A DNA stretch of 64,000 nucleotides from Vigna angularis (lineage: Eukaryota; Streptophyta; Magnoliopsida; Fabales; Fabaceae): assembly GCF_016808095.1 (NCBI RefSeq), contig NC_068970.1, positions 41,513,630-41,577,629 on the forward strand, in the 5' to 3' direction. Under the pieces are notes generated by a model that was not told the DNA's origin, did no database searches, and was given only the letters and a program-made list of their open reading frames with translations. The translations under genes and the position numbers were made by a program. This document shows positions 62,542-64,000 of this stretch, one piece after another; the first letter of the stretch is position 1; each line of letters starts with the position of its first letter.

Positions 62542-62777
62542 GGGTTAAATATGTTTTTAGTCCCTAAACTATTAAGCAAATTTGGTTTTAATCCCTCTTT
62601 CAAAGTAAGGTACATTTTAGTCCTCCTTCTTCAAAAAAACCTTAATTTTTGGTCCTTTTGGGAGGATTAAAAATTAACGTTGTTTTTAAGTAGAAGGACT
62701 GAAATGTACCTTACTTTGAAAGAGGGACTAAAAATAAATTCGCTTGATAGTTTAGGGACTAAAAACATACTTAACCC
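62542..62777. mobile_element. Mutator-type MITE, second family (236 bp)
   Basis: Termini GGGTTAAATATGTTTTTAGT and the complementary right end are followed inward by matching arms (gtccctaaact, ctctttcaaagtaaggtaca). Perfect 9-bp duplication TATATTATT (62533-62541 and 62778-62786). It is non-coding and unrelated in sequence to the MITEs at 14612 and 52529. Confidence 0.92.
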
Positions 62778-62786
62778 TATATTATT

Positions 62787-64000
62787 TATATTAAACACCA
62801 TGAAAGTTATCATTACGGACAATACAATATTCTATTAAATATAAACATATCTTTGATATATGTTTCATATATATTAAAATTATAATTTTCTAATTATATT
62901 AATATTTTAGATAAGTTCACCCAATTAAAATAATAATTTTATTTGTGGTTAATTAAAAAGAACTTTGAAAATATGTAATACCCACTATACAAATCTTAAT
63001 AGTTGATAAGATTTTTGCAAACTTTTATTTTTAATTTGGAAATAAAGAACTAGTTCACAAAATTATCGACTAGCAACAATATATGTATATTATAATTCCA
63101 TAATATGATGAAGTTATTTATGTACATTCCATTGAAAATAAAGATGATATTTGCATAGAGTAGTGGAGAGTCGGTGTCAAAATTAATACCTACAAAAGTA
63201 AAGAATTAAGGTGGGACCTACATGAGAATAAATTTCACAATTTGTTGGGACCCTAATGAACTTTGACTGGAAAAAAAAAGGAGTTGCAGCTTTCCGAAAT
63301 AGGGACCATTTGATTGCTAATCTTTGAAAAATCAATCAAATTTAGGTGTGGAAAGTTGCTTCCCCGTGCTTTAACTAATTCCCCTTTTTTCAAGAAATGA
63401 GAATTTTGGCTCGCCTTCACTTCAAAGTCAAATGATGCTTCACAAACTTTTGGAAGCATTCAAGGATATGGCAAATCTAAACTCTTCAAAAAGATCTTTT
63501 AAAATTTAGAGGATAGGGCCCAAGAATCAAGTTTGTTTTTAAAGAGAAAGAAGACCAAACTCACCAATTAAAAAGATGCCCTTTAAAGTGTGGCATTTGA
63601 TTGAAATTCCCCGATGAAACAAAATAGCTAGCCATGGTTTTAAATGATTGAAAATATCATTGCTTGCTTAAAATAATGAGGTTTTAAGCTTCGAACGTGT
63701 ATCCCAAAGTAACTTTTAGTCTAAACTCAATAAAAGACTACACTCTTTTCTTTTAATGCCAGTTACACTTCTTTTAACTTTATTTACACGAAAACAATTT
63801 TTCTCGATCAAAGATTTTTAATAAAGTACAAAACGTATTTAAATTTATATCAAATTTCTGGATTGTTTATCCTAGCTGAATGAACTTCTTAATAAAGACT
63901 TTTTATAAGAAAAAAAATAAAATAAAAAATTATTTTTTTTTCATATTAAAGTCAATTTACGTGTAAGTTAATTTTCATAAATTCTTATATAATTCCTTGT
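62787..64000. other. AT-rich DNA to the window end
   Basis: No supported gene. The minus-strand frame 63253-63459 (68 residues) is not recognised and has no visible context. The region could be upstream DNA of a gene outside the window, but nothing here shows that. Confidence 0.5.

Noticed and set aside
63253..63459. 68-residue minus-strand frame near the right end
   Set aside because: No recognisable domain and no supporting gene structure in the visible DNA.

Overview
The window looks like plant nuclear DNA, most probably from a legume (Phaseolus/Vigna-like, an inference). It is AT-rich and packed with plant-type LTR retrotransposons (SIRE/Maximus-like and other Ty1-copia, Athila-like and other Ty3-gypsy), CACTA and Mutator-like DNA transposons, a TRIM and MITEs. 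I found no host protein-coding gene, tRNA, rRNA or CRISPR array. Nearly every long open frame belongs to a transposon or is chance. It reads as a gene-poor, possibly pericentromeric block.

Layout. 1-10.1 kb: AT-rich intergenic DNA with one TRIM (1393-1854). 10.1-18.3 kb: a perfect (AT)63 tract, a 1.2 kb long-TIR element, a 906-bp CACTA deletion derivative with TSD ATC, and an antisense SIRE-like LTR split by a 378-bp MITE and lying against a broken gypsy reverse transcriptase. A second, divergent SIRE-like LTR and unassigned repeats follow. 18.344-48.619 kb: one SIRE/Maximus-like copia element (TSD ATCCC) swollen to 30 kb by nested insertions. These are a Ty3-gypsy-type solo LTR, then a minus-strand non-coding copia-type element (23155-46259). 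That element contains a minus-strand gag-only gypsy derivative (24627-31337, TSD TCTGA) and an Athila-like element (32012-45949, TSD CCACC), which in turn contains a second Athila-like element (35566-43138, TSD GGCAC). LTR divergence counted by eye falls with nesting depth, as it should. 49.6-52.1 kb: two related CACTA derivatives, one with five tandem near-perfect hairpins. 52.5-56.2 kb: a second copy of the 378-bp MITE family, a truncated SIRE-like LTR, and the 3' half of a coding CACTA element with a Ulp1-like protease gene. 56.5-62.4 kb: an old, stop-ridden Ty1-copia element split by a 1.33 kb SIRE-like solo LTR. 62.4-64 kb: AT-rich DNA with a 236-bp Mutator-type MITE.

How the parts relate. 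The Athila-like pair lacks reverse transcriptase, RNase H and integrase. The inner copy keeps one intact 812-codon gag-protease frame; the outer copy keeps only a broken gag. Both keep LTRs, primer-binding site, purine tract and an unusual downstream RNA-like region: tandem small hairpins with a constant loop and covarying stems, bracketed by two copies of a CUGGG-loop-CCCAG hairpin. I consider that region the most interesting signal. The gypsy derivative at 24.6-31.3 kb is likewise gag-only. Several families here therefore appear to persist as helper-dependent elements.
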